Of a stretch of DNA of 64,000 nt, positions 44,715 to 52,489 are shown piece by piece (positions within the stretch are counted from its first letter, which is position 1; the number at the start of each line of letters is the position of its first letter). The DNA is from JBHIET01 sp046760785 (GTDB lineage Bacteria; Chloroflexota; Anaerolineae; B4-G1). Below the pieces are notes generated by a model. The model saw only the letters and a list, made by a program, of their open reading frames with translations, had not been told where the DNA came from and did not search any database. The stretch covers positions 23,622 to 87,621 of the forward strand of contig JBHIET010000002.1 in the NCBI GenBank assembly GCA_046760785.1, given 5' to 3'. A program made the translations under genes and the position numbers.

Positions 44715-45449
44715 ATGGACGTTGTCCCCGAAGTAATCGTGCGCTCGTCGGTTTTGCTGGCAGGTCGTGATTTCTGGAGATGGTTTCTTGATCTCCTTTA
44801 CCCCCCGCGTTGTGTTGGTTGTCGTCGGGTGGGCACGTGGCTGTGTACTGAGTGCCTGGATCAGATTCCTCGCGTTGAACCCCCTTTTTGCGCCCGCTGT
44901 GGGGACATGGTGGTAGCCGATGGTCTCTGTGCGCGTTGCCGGACTGCCCCTTTGCAGATTGAACGCATACGCTCCGTCGTCTATTTTGAAGGTGTGCTCC
45001 GTGAAGCGATGCATCGGCTCAAATACCGTGGTCGTACTGTGCTGGCCGAGCCCCTGGGTGGGTTGATGGCGGCGTATTGGACACAACACCCAATGTCGGC
45101 TGACCTCGTTGTGCCTGTGCCGCTGCACCCTGCTCGCCTGCGCGAACGGGGGTATAATCAGGCGGCGCTGTTGGCCCGTGAGATGGCGCGTCGGACGGGG
45201 CTGGTGGTGGAAGAGCAGGCGCTGATACGGCAACGTGCGACGGCCCCGCAGGTTGAACTCAATGCCAGGCAGCGAAAGGAGAACGTGCGCGACGCCTTCC
45301 GTTGCTCAGGCAACTCATTGGCCGGCAAGCGCGTATTGCTGATTGACGACGTTTGTACCACAGGCGCCACACTGGAAGCCTGCGCCGTAGCCCTGTACGC
45401 AGGAGGGGCGCGTGATGTGCAGGCTCTGACGTTGGCCCGTGCACGTTAG
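44715..45449 (+). CDS. comF: ComF-family phosphoribosyltransferase-like protein
   Basis: 244 residues. A four-cysteine zinc finger pattern is seen early (CVGC, CTEC, CARC, CARCR), then the double-motif region YFEGVLREAMHRLKYRG and the PRPP-binding loop VLLIDDVCTTGATLEA. ComF proteins are needed for DNA uptake in competent bacteria, probably with a motor role. Here the gene follows tadC by 8 bases, so it may be co-transcribed with the pilus operon. Confidence 0.88.
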   Translation: MDVVPEVIVRSSVLLAGRDFWRWFLDLLYPPRCVGCRRVGTWLCTECLDQIPRVEPPFCARCGDMVVADGLCARCRTAPLQIERIRSVVYFEGVLREAMHRLKYRGRTVLAEPLGGLMAAYWTQHPMSADLVVPVPLHPARLRERGYNQAALLAREMARRTGLVVEEQALIRQRATAPQVELNARQRKENVRDAFRCSGNSLAGKRVLLIDDVCTTGATLEACAVALYAGGARDVQALTLARAR

Positions 45450-45493
45450 CAGAAGCCTGGTTGGTCGTTTCGCCGTCAGGAGTCTGCTGACAT

Positions 45494-45506
45494 CAACAAC
45501 TTGTTG
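45494..45506 (+). promoter_or_regulatory. Small palindrome in the hpf leader
   Basis: CAACAA-C-TTGTTG, flanked by TGACA and TGTCA, directly before the ribosome site GGGAGG of hpf. It could be an operator or a weak hairpin. No complete promoter is visible in the 74-base gap after comF. Confidence 0.3.
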
Positions 45507-45523
45507 TCAAGGGAGGAAATCCT

Positions 45524-46060
45524 ATGGGAGTGTCTATCTTTGCCCGAAACATGGAACTGACTCCACGACTGAGGGAGCGCGTGGAGCAGAAGGTTGGAAA
45601 ACTGGATCGCTACCTGCCCTCAATTGACGAAACGCGGGTGGATTTGAAGGTAGAGAACACACGCAGCAATGCCCATCGCCAGGTAGCACAGTTGACAGTG
45701 CGGGTGCGAGGTACGATTCTGCGGGCAGAAGAGCGTACCAATGATATGTTCGCTTCGATTGACGCAGTTGTGGACAAAATGTACCGCCAGATCGCGCGTT
45801 ACAAGGGCAAGCGTCAGGATAGATGGCACACGGTCATTGAGGGACTACCTGTAGAGGAGTCTGTGGAGCGGCCTGTGGGTGAGATTGTCCGCGTCAAGCG
45901 CTTTGAAGTGTTGCCTATGTCGCGGGAGGAGGCGATTGAGCAAATGGAGCTGCTGGGTCATCACTTCTACGTCTTTCTGGACGCGGATGAGGATGCCATA
46001 AACGTATTGTACAAGCGGGATGATGGCAATTATGGTCTGTTGCAGCCGGAATTCGGCTGA
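45524..46060 (+). CDS. hpf: Ribosome hibernation promoting factor, long form
   Basis: 178 residues. The N-terminal S30AE/RaiA domain reads VSIFARNMELTPRLRERVEQKVGKL. The C-terminal dimerisation domain (about 120-178) has VRVKRFEVLPMSREEAIEQMELLGHHFYVFLDADE, recognisable in parts. Long HPF forms 100S ribosome dimers in stationary phase or starvation. AGGGAGGAAAT precedes ATG 45524. Confidence 0.93.
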   Translation: MGVSIFARNMELTPRLRERVEQKVGKLDRYLPSIDETRVDLKVENTRSNAHRQVAQLTVRVRGTILRAEERTNDMFASIDAVVDKMYRQIARYKGKRQDRWHTVIEGLPVEESVERPVGEIVRVKRFEVLPMSREEAIEQMELLGHHFYVFLDADEDAINVLYKRDDGNYGLLQPEFG

Positions 46061-46243
46061 GTGGGGGGAAATATTCGGAGTACTTGCTCAAAACCAGGTT
46101 CCAAAATGTAGGAGGCGTCCCCAGACGCCGAGGTTGGGTTCTGAGGGACTCTCCTTACAGAAAACCGCTGGTTTTTTCGATATGCCTGTGCGGAGGGGTT
46201 CGGTGTCAACCGGGCCCCTTTATGATGAATAGGAGGAGCCCGG
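46061..46243. other. Gap with hairpins before the unknown gene
   Basis: GGCGT (46114-46118) pairs with ACGCC (46125-46129). Further on, GTCAACCGGGC (46205-46215) pairs with GCCCGGTTGAC (46238-46248), enclosing the ribosome site AGGAGG (46231-46236) in the loop and the TTG start (46244) in the stem. Confidence 0.55.
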
Positions 46244-47365
46244 TTGACGGAGAAGGTGACGCTACTCCTCTTGGTCGGGGGGTGGGGGCAGAGCGAGGTG
46301 GAACAGGCCCTGGATGGGGCTCACCGAGCGGCGGCGCGCGATTTGTTGGAGATGTTGCTGCGCACGGGTATGATTGGCCGGGCCGTGGTCGTTACTGGCG
46401 ATCCTGTGTGGGGCGATACGCTCGCCGATTTGCCCGTTGAGGTGGATCTCGATCCGCCGGGGGAGCCCTTTCACTTCGGGCGGCGACTGGCCAGGTTGAT
46501 CGAGCGATATGATGCACAGCATGTGCTCTACAGCGGAGGCGCTTCGGCTCCTCTGCTGGGCGTTGAGCAGTGGGGCGAGGTGCTGGCCCACTTGGGGGGG
46601 GCAGAGCGGCTGGTGGTCACCAATAACTTGCACTCCTGCGATTGGGTGGGGTTTGCTCCTGCGGTCGAGATGGCTCCACTGATCGCGCAGCAAGCGAGTG
46701 ACAACGCGGTAGCCTGGGCGCTGGCCCACGAGAGGGGGCTGCCAGTCGAATCGTTGCCCCCGTCGGCTGCAACGCGCTTCGATCTCGATACGCCGGTGGA
46801 CCTACTGATCATGCAGCGCCATCCAGATGTTAGACCGTGTCTGCGCCGTTTCCTCGACGGGTTGGGCTGGGAAGCACCACAGTTGGACGGAGTGCTGGCC
46901 GCGATGTCCCATGAAGGTGGAAGCCTGGCAGTCGTGGGTCGGGCGTCGTCGTTGGCTTGGGAGGCCTTGGAGCAGGCGACCCGTTGTTGGGTGCGGGTCT
47001 TCGTCGAAGAGCGAGGGATGAGAGCCAGCGGCCGGCAGGAGCGGGGGGAGGTGCGCTCGCTGCTGGCTGACTATCTAGGTTTGGTGGGTGTCGAGGGCTT
47101 CTTTGATGAGCTGGCGGAACTGGTTGACGGGGTGCTGTTCGATGCTCGCGTGATTCTGGCGGCGCGGGGACTGTGGCCCTCAACGCCCGATCGTTTCAAC
47201 TCCGATCTGCACCGGTGGGATAGGGTGAGGGAGCCTTTCTTGCGCCGTTTCACCCGGGTAGCGGCTGAGGCACGGGTGCCGGTGGTGCTGGGTGGACACT
47301 CGGTGGTGGCTGGAGGGCTGATGGCATTGGTCGAATCGTTCGAGGCTGGTCGGCAGGAGGTGTGA
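46244..47365 (+). CDS. Uncharacterised protein, possible GT-A/nucleotidyltransferase-like N-domain
   Basis: 373 residues from TTG 46244 (AGGAGG 7 bases upstream). The first 200 residues alternate strands and helices (VTLLLLVGGWG, AVVVTGDPVWG, HVLYSGGASAPLLG, LVVTNNLHSCDWVGF), which recalls the nucleotide-sugar-binding fold of CofC/DUF2064-type proteins. The rest is helical with GGHSVVAGGLMALVE near the end. I do not recognise a named family. Its start lies in a predicted hairpin, and its stop overlaps the phosphatase start (TGATG), so the two genes probably act together. Confidence 0.5.
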   Translation: MTEKVTLLLLVGGWGQSEVEQALDGAHRAAARDLLEMLLRTGMIGRAVVVTGDPVWGDTLADLPVEVDLDPPGEPFHFGRRLARLIERYDAQHVLYSGGASAPLLGVEQWGEVLAHLGGAERLVVTNNLHSCDWVGFAPAVEMAPLIAQQASDNAVAWALAHERGLPVESLPPSAATRFDLDTPVDLLIMQRHPDVRPCLRRFLDGLGWEAPQLDGVLAAMSHEGGSLAVVGRASSLAWEALEQATRCWVRVFVEERGMRASGRQERGEVRSLLADYLGLVGVEGFFDELAELVDGVLFDARVILAARGLWPSTPDRFNSDLHRWDRVREPFLRRFTRVAAEARVPVVLGGHSVVAGGLMALVESFEAGRQEV

Positions 47366-47841
47366 TGCCGACAGTGCTTTTCATTTGCACGGGGAATCTC
47401 TGCCGTTCCCCGATGGCAGCGGCTTTGTTGCAGGCACGGCTGGCCCGCGACGATGCAGGGCGGGATTGGCAGGTGGGGTCGGCTGGTACTTGGACGACCG
47501 ATGGACGGCCGGCGAGCGCACATGCCATCGCAGAAATGGCTCAGCGTGGGATTGACCTGCGTGCCCATCGCTCGCGCAACGTCACTCGTAACATGATGGC
47601 CGAGGCCGATCTGGTCTTGGCGATGGCACGCTACCACGTCGAGGCGCTAGGAGCAGCTTTCCCCGAGTACGTTCACAAGGTATATCTGCTCAGCCAGATG
47701 GTGGGGCAGATGTACGACGTCTACGACCCGTACGGGGGTACAAGGCAGGAGTATGCGTACATTGCCAGGGAGTTGGAGCAGTTGATTGAGGACGGCTACG
47801 AGTGCATCGTGTCGTTGATCGAAGGGGCGTCTGAGGGCTGA
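47365..47841 (+). CDS. Low-molecular-weight protein tyrosine phosphatase
   Basis: 158 residues. The P-loop CTGNLCRS gives Cys8 and Arg14 of the CX5R signature. The general acid is Asp121 in YDPYGG, and GSAGTW is the usual third motif. Such enzymes dephosphorylate tyrosine kinases of polysaccharide export or, in the arsenate-reductase branch, reduce arsenate; the DPY acid favours a phosphatase. ATG 47365 follows GGAGG. The 3' end overlaps a convergent gene by 46 bases. Confidence 0.88.
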   Translation: MPTVLFICTGNLCRSPMAAALLQARLARDDAGRDWQVGSAGTWTTDGRPASAHAIAEMAQRGIDLRAHRSRNVTRNMMAEADLVLAMARYHVEALGAAFPEYVHKVYLLSQMVGQMYDVYDPYGGTRQEYAYIARELEQLIEDGYECIVSLIEGASEG

Positions 47842-48155
47842 AAGTCGCCCAGATACTTCACCCAGTGCAGTTCTTCCTTTACCGCATTGTAGAGCCGACG
47901 GTCGGCAGTCCAGAACTCGCAGTCGAACATCTCGGCCAGGGCCAGGTAGTGGGCGTCATACGCTGTGGGGCAGTTGAAGCGGGTGGCCGGTTCCCAGGCC
48001 TGGCGATGCAATCCATCCGGGTATATCAACTTGACATCGGTCTCCAAAGCCTCCCTCAGAACTGCGTCTCCTTCCTGCGGTTTGATGAGTTCCCGATTGA
48101 CAATCTCGCCCCACCGTCTCTTGGCCTCGGTTATGCTGATGGTTGTAGTGTCCAT
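47796..48155 (-). pseudogene. Collapsed antitoxin-PIN toxin fusion
   Basis: An intact 119-residue frame, but composite. Residues 1-24 (ISITEAKRRWGEIVNREL) match the DNA-binding start of Phd/YefM antitoxins. Residues 28-110 match the second half of a PIN toxin (AYDAHYLALAEMFDCEFWTADRRL, seen as YDAHYLALAE plus WTADRRL). The antitoxin tail and the first half of the PIN domain, with its first acidic residues, are missing. A deletion that fused the two genes in frame explains this. It may still bind DNA. It overlaps the phosphatase gene end-to-end. Confidence 0.7.
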
Positions 48156-48180
48156 CCTTAATACCTCTCATTGGGCTTAT

Positions 48181-48209
48181 TGGTCATTTTGACCATTAAA
48201 ACTATTTTA
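48181..48209 (-). promoter_or_regulatory. Palindromic operator and -10 box of the Phd/PIN gene
   Basis: TGGTCA-TTT-TGACCA (48181-48195) is an inverted repeat. On the minus strand, TAAAAT (48209-48204) lies just upstream of it, so the palindrome covers the transcription start. This fits Phd-type autorepression. Confidence 0.5.
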
Positions 48210-50007
48210 GCATGTCCTGTTGGGCCTGGCAAGGCCAGTCTGCGATCATCCGCCACATCTCTTCCACCAGGCTCTCCGGCGGCGCCACGCGCCGCCTGTC
48301 CTGAGCATTGTCGAAGGGCTCCTCTGCCCAGCGTGCCTTCAGTTCGACTCCGCCCGCCTTCAGGCTGCGCCTGCTTACTGTCACCCGCGCCGGGCAGCCG
48401 ATCAGGTCCGCATCGGTGAACTTGACCCCGGCGCTTTCCCTCCGGTCATCGTACAACACCTCAAAGCCAGCTTTCTGTAGTTGGCCGTAAACCTCCTCAG
48501 CCTGGGTTCGCACCGCTTCGTCGGTGCCCACCGTCAGCAGGTGGACGTCGAACGGAGCGAGAGCGGGCGGCCAGACGATGCCGTGTTCGTCGTGGTGGGT
48601 CTCGATGACCGCCGCCATTAGCCGTCCCACGCCGATGCCGTAGGAGCCCATCACGATGGGGCGCTCGTGCCCCTCTGTATCCAAGTAGGTCGCGCCCACT
48701 GCCTCCGAGTAGCGTGTGCCCAGTTTGAAGCAATGGCCCAGTTCGATGGTCGTTTCCATCACCAGCGCTCCATCACAGTGGGGACAGAGGTGGTCAGCCT
48801 GTGCTTGCGCGATGTCGGCCAGGAGGGTGGCGGCGAAGTCGCGGGGGTAGTTGACGCCGGTGAGGTGATACCCAGGCCGGTTCGCCCCGGCGATGAAGTT
48901 GTTTCCCACCCCAATGGAAGGGTCGGCCACGACCAGCACGCCTGGCCCATTGCGGGTCTCCCGCACCTGCAATCCCACCGGCGAGGCGTAGCCTGGCTCG
49001 GCTCCGGCAGCGCGAATCTCCTCGTCGGTCGCGGGCCGCAATTCCCCGCTGCCCAGCAGATTTCCTAGCTTCGTCTCATTCACTTCCAGGTCTCCCCGGA
49101 TGACGACGAATACCAGTTCCTGAGTCTCTCGCAGGTTCCCAACCTGCGGGAGGCTGAGTGTGTAGAAGACGGCTTTGAGCGTCTGGCTGGTCGGCACACC
49201 CACGAACGCTGCCACGTCCGCAATCGTCTCGCAGTCAGGCGTGGCCAGTTTGGCGACCGGCTGCAGGGGCGCGGCCTCCGCTTCAGGCAGCGCGAACTCG
49301 GCCCGTTCGGTGTTGGCAGCGTAGCCACAGGTCGGGCAGCGGATGATAGTGTCCTCTCCGTCGGGATGGAGCAGCATAAACTCGTGCGAGTCGGCGCCAC
49401 CCATCATGCCTGGGTCGGCCTCGACGGCGATGGGATTGAGATCGCAGCGGGCGAAGATGCGCTGGTAGGCCGCGAGTATGCGGGGGTAGAAGGCGTCCAG
49501 GCCGTCATCATCGGTGTCGAGGCTGTAGGCGTCCTTCATACGGAATTCGCGTACGCGCAAGAGTCCCCCGCGCGGGCGGGGCTCGTCCCGCACTTTGGTC
49601 TGGATATGGTAGATGGCTCGTGGTAGGTCGCGATAGGATAGTACCTCTCGCCGTGCCAGTTCTGCGACTACCTCCTCGTGGGTCATCGCCAGGGCGTAGT
49701 CACGGCCGTTCCTGTCTCGAACTCGCACCAACGCTGGCCCCACGCTATCCCATCGCCCCGTCGCTTTCCAGAGATCAGCCGGGTGCATGACGGGCATCAG
49801 CATCTCCTGCGCGCCGATCCCGTCCATCTCCTCGCGGAGGATAGCCTCGATTTTGCGCGCCACCCGCCAGCCCAGTGGCAGGTAGCTGTATAGGCCGGCG
49901 CCCAGGAAGCGTACCAGTCCAGTGCGTAGCGCCAGCTGGTGACTGGTCAATTCGGCATCGGACGGGTTCTCCCGTAGCGTGTGTCCAAAGAGCTGTGACA
50001 TTCTCAT
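48202..50007 (-). CDS. proS: Prolyl-tRNA synthetase
   Basis: 601 residues of the bacterial-type ProRS with the editing insertion. Motif 2-like RVRDRNGRDYALAMTHEE, editing-domain VFYTLSLPQVG, motif 3 PIVMGSYGIGVGRLMAAV and the anticodon-binding domain (VHLLTVGTDEAVRTQ) are all present. It is longer than the usual 565-575 residues, partly because a repeat motif (48298-48317) adds FDNAQDRR near residue 566. GAGGAGG precedes ATG 50007. The gene has its own promoter and a leader with a proline-rich peptide and terminator (50035-50226). Confidence 0.96.
   Translation of the reverse strand: MRMSQLFGHTLRENPSDAELTSHQLALRTGLVRFLGAGLYSYLPLGWRVARKIEAILREEMDGIGAQEMLMPVMHPADLWKATGRWDSVGPALVRVRDRNGRDYALAMTHEEVVAELARREVLSYRDLPRAIYHIQTKVRDEPRPRGGLLRVREFRMKDAYSLDTDDDGLDAFYPRILAAYQRIFARCDLNPIAVEADPGMMGGADSHEFMLLHPDGEDTIIRCPTCGYAANTERAEFALPEAEAAPLQPVAKLATPDCETIADVAAFVGVPTSQTLKAVFYTLSLPQVGNLRETQELVFVVIRGDLEVNETKLGNLLGSGELRPATDEEIRAAGAEPGYASPVGLQVRETRNGPGVLVVADPSIGVGNNFIAGANRPGYHLTGVNYPRDFAATLLADIAQAQADHLCPHCDGALVMETTIELGHCFKLGTRYSEAVGATYLDTEGHERPIVMGSYGIGVGRLMAAVIETHHDEHGIVWPPALAPFDVHLLTVGTDEAVRTQAEEVYGQLQKAGFEVLYDDRRESAGVKFTDADLIGCPARVTVSRRSLKAGGVELKARWAEEPFDNAQDRRRVAPPESLVEEMWRMIADWPCQAQQDMLK
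48298..48317. repeat. Dispersed repeat motif inside proS
   Basis: The motif is GTCCTGAGCATTGTCGAAGG on the plus strand. It is nearly the same as 7684-7702 and similar to 61068-61087. In proS it is read in frame on the minus strand as FDNAQDRR in a loop near the C-terminus. Confidence 0.7.
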
Positions 50008-50034
50008 CGCTTGACCTCCTCGAGGTAGGAGCGC

Positions 50035-50072
50035 AAAAAACAGAGCCAGCCTCCCGGGGTCGGAAGGCTGGC
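50035..50072 (-). terminator. Leader terminator before proS
   Basis: On the minus strand GCCAGCCTTCC pairs with GGGAGGCTGGC (11 pairs, one wobble, loop GACCCC), followed by TCTGTTTTTT. It lies between the leader peptide and proS, so it acts as an attenuator. Confidence 0.85.
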
Positions 50073-50108
50073 AAATCAGGCAAAAGGGCTGGCGATGCCT
50101 AGGCAGCG

Positions 50109-50174
50109 CTAACCGAACCCTCGAAACGGGTACGGCTGCGGGCTGCTAGGGGCGGGAAGTATGTAACCCATCAT
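50109..50174 (-). CDS. Proline-rich leader peptide of proS
   Basis: A 21-codon frame starting at ATG 50174 (second ATG directly after) with TGAGGA 7 bases upstream. Residues 7-16 read PAPSSPQPYP, five prolines encoded by CCC, CCT and three CCG; the stop is TAG at 50111-50109. It lies about 15-20 bases after the expected transcription start and 36 bases before the terminator. When prolyl-tRNA is short, a ribosome stalled on these codons should change the leader fold and let transcription enter proS. The mechanism is inferred from this layout, as known for amino-acid operons. Confidence 0.75.
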   Translation of the reverse strand: MMGYILPAPSSPQPYPFRGFG

Positions 50175-50197
50175 CGCATCGTCCTCAACCGAATAAT

Positions 50198-50226
50198 ATT
50201 TTAGCACAGGACGAGGTATCTGTCAA
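50198..50226 (-). promoter_or_regulatory. Promoter of proS
   Basis: On the minus strand TTGACA (50226-50221), 17-base spacer, TAAAAT (50203-50198). It lies in the 60-base gap after ilvD, so proS is transcribed separately from the ilv/leu operon. Confidence 0.85.
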
Positions 50227-50285
50227 TGGACTTACATCTGGCGGGATTTCTGCGCCCCCGCGCTTCAAGTGATGAGATGCCAACC

Positions 50286-51941
50286 TCACTTCAAGATAGC
50301 TCCCTCACTGGCCGAGGAGACCATCGCCGCGTAGCGGCTCAGGTAACCCTTGGTCACTTTTGGTGCTGGTGGCTTCCAACCCTGCCGTCGCCGGGCCATC
50401 TCCTCCTCGGAGACGTGGAGCGTCAGCCGTTTATTAGGGATGTCCAACTCGATCTCGTCTCCCTCTTGCACCAGCCCAATTGGTCCACCGGCGGTCGCTT
50501 CCGGGGAGATGTGGCAGACGGCAGCCCCACGCGTCGCGCCGGAGAAACGACCATCAGTCAGGAGAGCCACCTTGTCGTCCAACTCCATTCCAGCCAGGGC
50601 GGAGGTGGGCATCAGCATCTCTCGCATGCCTGGCCCGCCCCGAGGCCCCTCGTAGCGGATGACGACCACGTCACTCGCCTGGATGCGCCCGCCCAGGATG
50701 GCATCAAGTGCCGACTCCTCGTTCTCGAAGACGCGAGCCGAGCCACAGTGCTGCATCATCTCCAACCGGACGGCCCCCGCCTTGACCACCGCCCCGTCGG
50801 GGGCCAGGTTGCCCCACAGGATGGCGATTCCGCCGTCGGGCCGGTGGGGGTCGTCTGCCGGGCGGATGACGTCGGAAAGGCGGCGTGCCTTCTTCAGGTT
50901 CTCGGCCACCGTCCTCCCGGTCACCGTCCGCGCCTCGCCCTGCAGCAGGCCGTGGCGCAGCAGTTCCGCCATCACTGCTGGCATCCCTCCCGCCTCGTCC
51001 AGGTCCTGCATGTGATGGGGGCCGGAGGGGCTAAGTTTGACTAGGTAAGGGGTCCGGCTGCTCACCGCGTTGAACTTCTCCAGGGGGAGAGAGACGCCTG
51101 CCTCGTGGGCGATGGCCGGCAGGTGTAGCACGGTGTTGGTCGAGCCGCCGATTGCCATATCCACGGCGATACCGTTCTCAAAAGCGGCCTCGGTCATAAT
51201 GTCGCGGGGTAGAATATCCTCGCGGACCAAGTGCATAATCTGCCTCCCTGCCTGCTTGGCCAGCCGGAGGCGAGCCCCTGTGACCGCCGGGATGGTCCCG
51301 TTGCCTGGCAGCCCCATGCCCAGTGCCTCGGTCAGGCAGTTCATCGAGTTGGCAGTAAAGAGACCGGCGCAGGAGCCGCAGCCGGGGCAGGCCGCCAGCT
51401 CCAGTGCCTCCAACTCTTCCTCACTCATCCGCCCCGCTTTGACCTCTCCCACTGCCTCAAACATCGTTTTGACGTCCACATTCTGGCCCTGGTAGCGACC
51501 CGCCAGCATCGGCCCGCCGCTGACAAAGATAGCAGGGATGTTGAGTCGGGCAGCGGCCATCAGCATGCCAGGCACGATTTTATCGCAGTTTGGAATGAGC
51601 ACCAGGCCGTCAAACCTGTGAGCCGTAGCCATGATCTCGACGGAATCGGCGATGAGCTCCCGGCTGGGCAGGGAGTAGCGCATTCCCGGATGGCCCATAG
51701 CGATGCCGTCACACACGCCGATGGTGTTGAACTCCAGCGGCGTGCCTCTGGCCATTCGCACGCCCGCCTTTACTGCCTCGGCCACCTTGTCCAGGTGGGC
51801 GTGGCCGGGCACAATCTCGTTGTAGGAGTTGACCACCCCAATCAGAGGACGGTCCAGTTCCTCGGGCGTCAACCCGGTGGCGTAAAAGAGGCTCCGGTGA
51901 GGAGCCCGCTCAAATCCTCGTTTTGCTAGATCGCTACGCAT
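50286..51941 (-). CDS. ilvD: Dihydroxy-acid dehydratase
   Basis: 551 residues, the normal length. The iron-sulfur cysteines are in NCDKI and CPGCGSCAG, and the catalytic region includes GGSTNTVLHL and GRFSGATRGAAVCHISPEA in parts. It dehydrates dihydroxy acids to 2-keto acids, the shared third step of valine and isoleucine synthesis. GGAAGG precedes ATG 51941. It is the last gene of the operon, separated from leuB by 548 bases of debris and repeats. Confidence 0.96.
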   Translation of the reverse strand: MRSDLAKRGFERAPHRSLFYATGLTPEELDRPLIGVVNSYNEIVPGHAHLDKVAEAVKAGVRMARGTPLEFNTIGVCDGIAMGHPGMRYSLPSRELIADSVEIMATAHRFDGLVLIPNCDKIVPGMLMAAARLNIPAIFVSGGPMLAGRYQGQNVDVKTMFEAVGEVKAGRMSEEELEALELAACPGCGSCAGLFTANSMNCLTEALGMGLPGNGTIPAVTGARLRLAKQAGRQIMHLVREDILPRDIMTEAAFENGIAVDMAIGGSTNTVLHLPAIAHEAGVSLPLEKFNAVSSRTPYLVKLSPSGPHHMQDLDEAGGMPAVMAELLRHGLLQGEARTVTGRTVAENLKKARRLSDVIRPADDPHRPDGGIAILWGNLAPDGAVVKAGAVRLEMMQHCGSARVFENEESALDAILGGRIQASDVVVIRYEGPRGGPGMREMLMPTSALAGMELDDKVALLTDGRFSGATRGAAVCHISPEATAGGPIGLVQEGDEIELDIPNKRLTLHVSEEEMARRRQGWKPPAPKVTKGYLSRYAAMVSSASEGAILK

Positions 51942-51950
51942 AATCCTTCC

Positions 51951-52163
51951 TCACGTGGTCGAAGATGGTTTGTGAATGAGCCGAACGACCCCGCCGTCGC
52001 CTACGGCCCACAGGTTGTCGTCGCGGTCGAAGGCTGGATCGCGCACATAGTTCGCCTTGGTGTACGAGGTCCAGCCAGGGCGCAGTTCGGTATCCTTTAC
52101 GCCAACACGTCCCCCTGCGAGGACACGCCGCTTGTAGGGGAGGTACTTGCGGCTATGATACAC
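51951..52163 (-). pseudogene. Remnant of a beta-propeller protein
   Basis: A short open frame reading TSYTKANYVRDPAFDRDDNL and then WAVGDGGVVRLIHK, which matches one blade of the two-component-regulator propeller type (W-x-x-Y-x-x-x-x-x-V-R-x-x-A-x-D-x-x-x-N-L-W). No start or other blades remain. It lies between leuB and ilvD in the operon and looks like leftover sequence. Confidence 0.45.
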
Positions 52164-52259
52164 TCTATTGGCCTGGTTGGCAAATAGCAGATCGGGGTCT
52201 ACGCTTCAGAAATGACAGGGGCTGAACTAACGCAGTACCGCGAAAGTTGCTATGTGACC

Positions 52260-52440
52260 AGGAAGCGAGCGCCGGTTGAGCAGGCTTGGAGCGCGGCGGC
52301 TTGGGTTGAGCTTGTCGAAACCAGCCGTATCGAAACCAAGCGGGTTGGCCGCAGAGCCGCTTACATCCTTGGTTTCGATACGCCTCCGGCTACTCAGCCC
52401 AAGTCGCTACTCAACCGGCGGATGCTCGCTATGTCGCCCA
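52260..52440. repeat. Inverted-repeat element between leuB and ilvD
   Basis: CGTATCGAAACCAAG (starting near 52327) and TTGGTTTCGATACG (52369-52382) are inverted copies about 28 bases apart. TTGAGCTTGTCGAAAC next to them belongs to the GTCCTGAGC/GTCGAAGG repeat type. No gene is seen in this segment. Confidence 0.55.
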
Positions 52441-52489
52441 GGCTGAAATGCTGCTTGAGACAGTGATGCCCCAAGATATTGAGGAGATC

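Noticed and set aside
50008..50226. T-box riboswitch before proS
   Set aside because: The leader is only about 180 bases and lacks the AGGGTGG-type T-box sequence; the proline-rich peptide with ribosome site explains the terminator better.
52212..52466. 84-codon open frame on the plus strand between leuB and ilvD
   Set aside because: It runs through the inverted-repeat element and has no recognisable motif or ribosome site.
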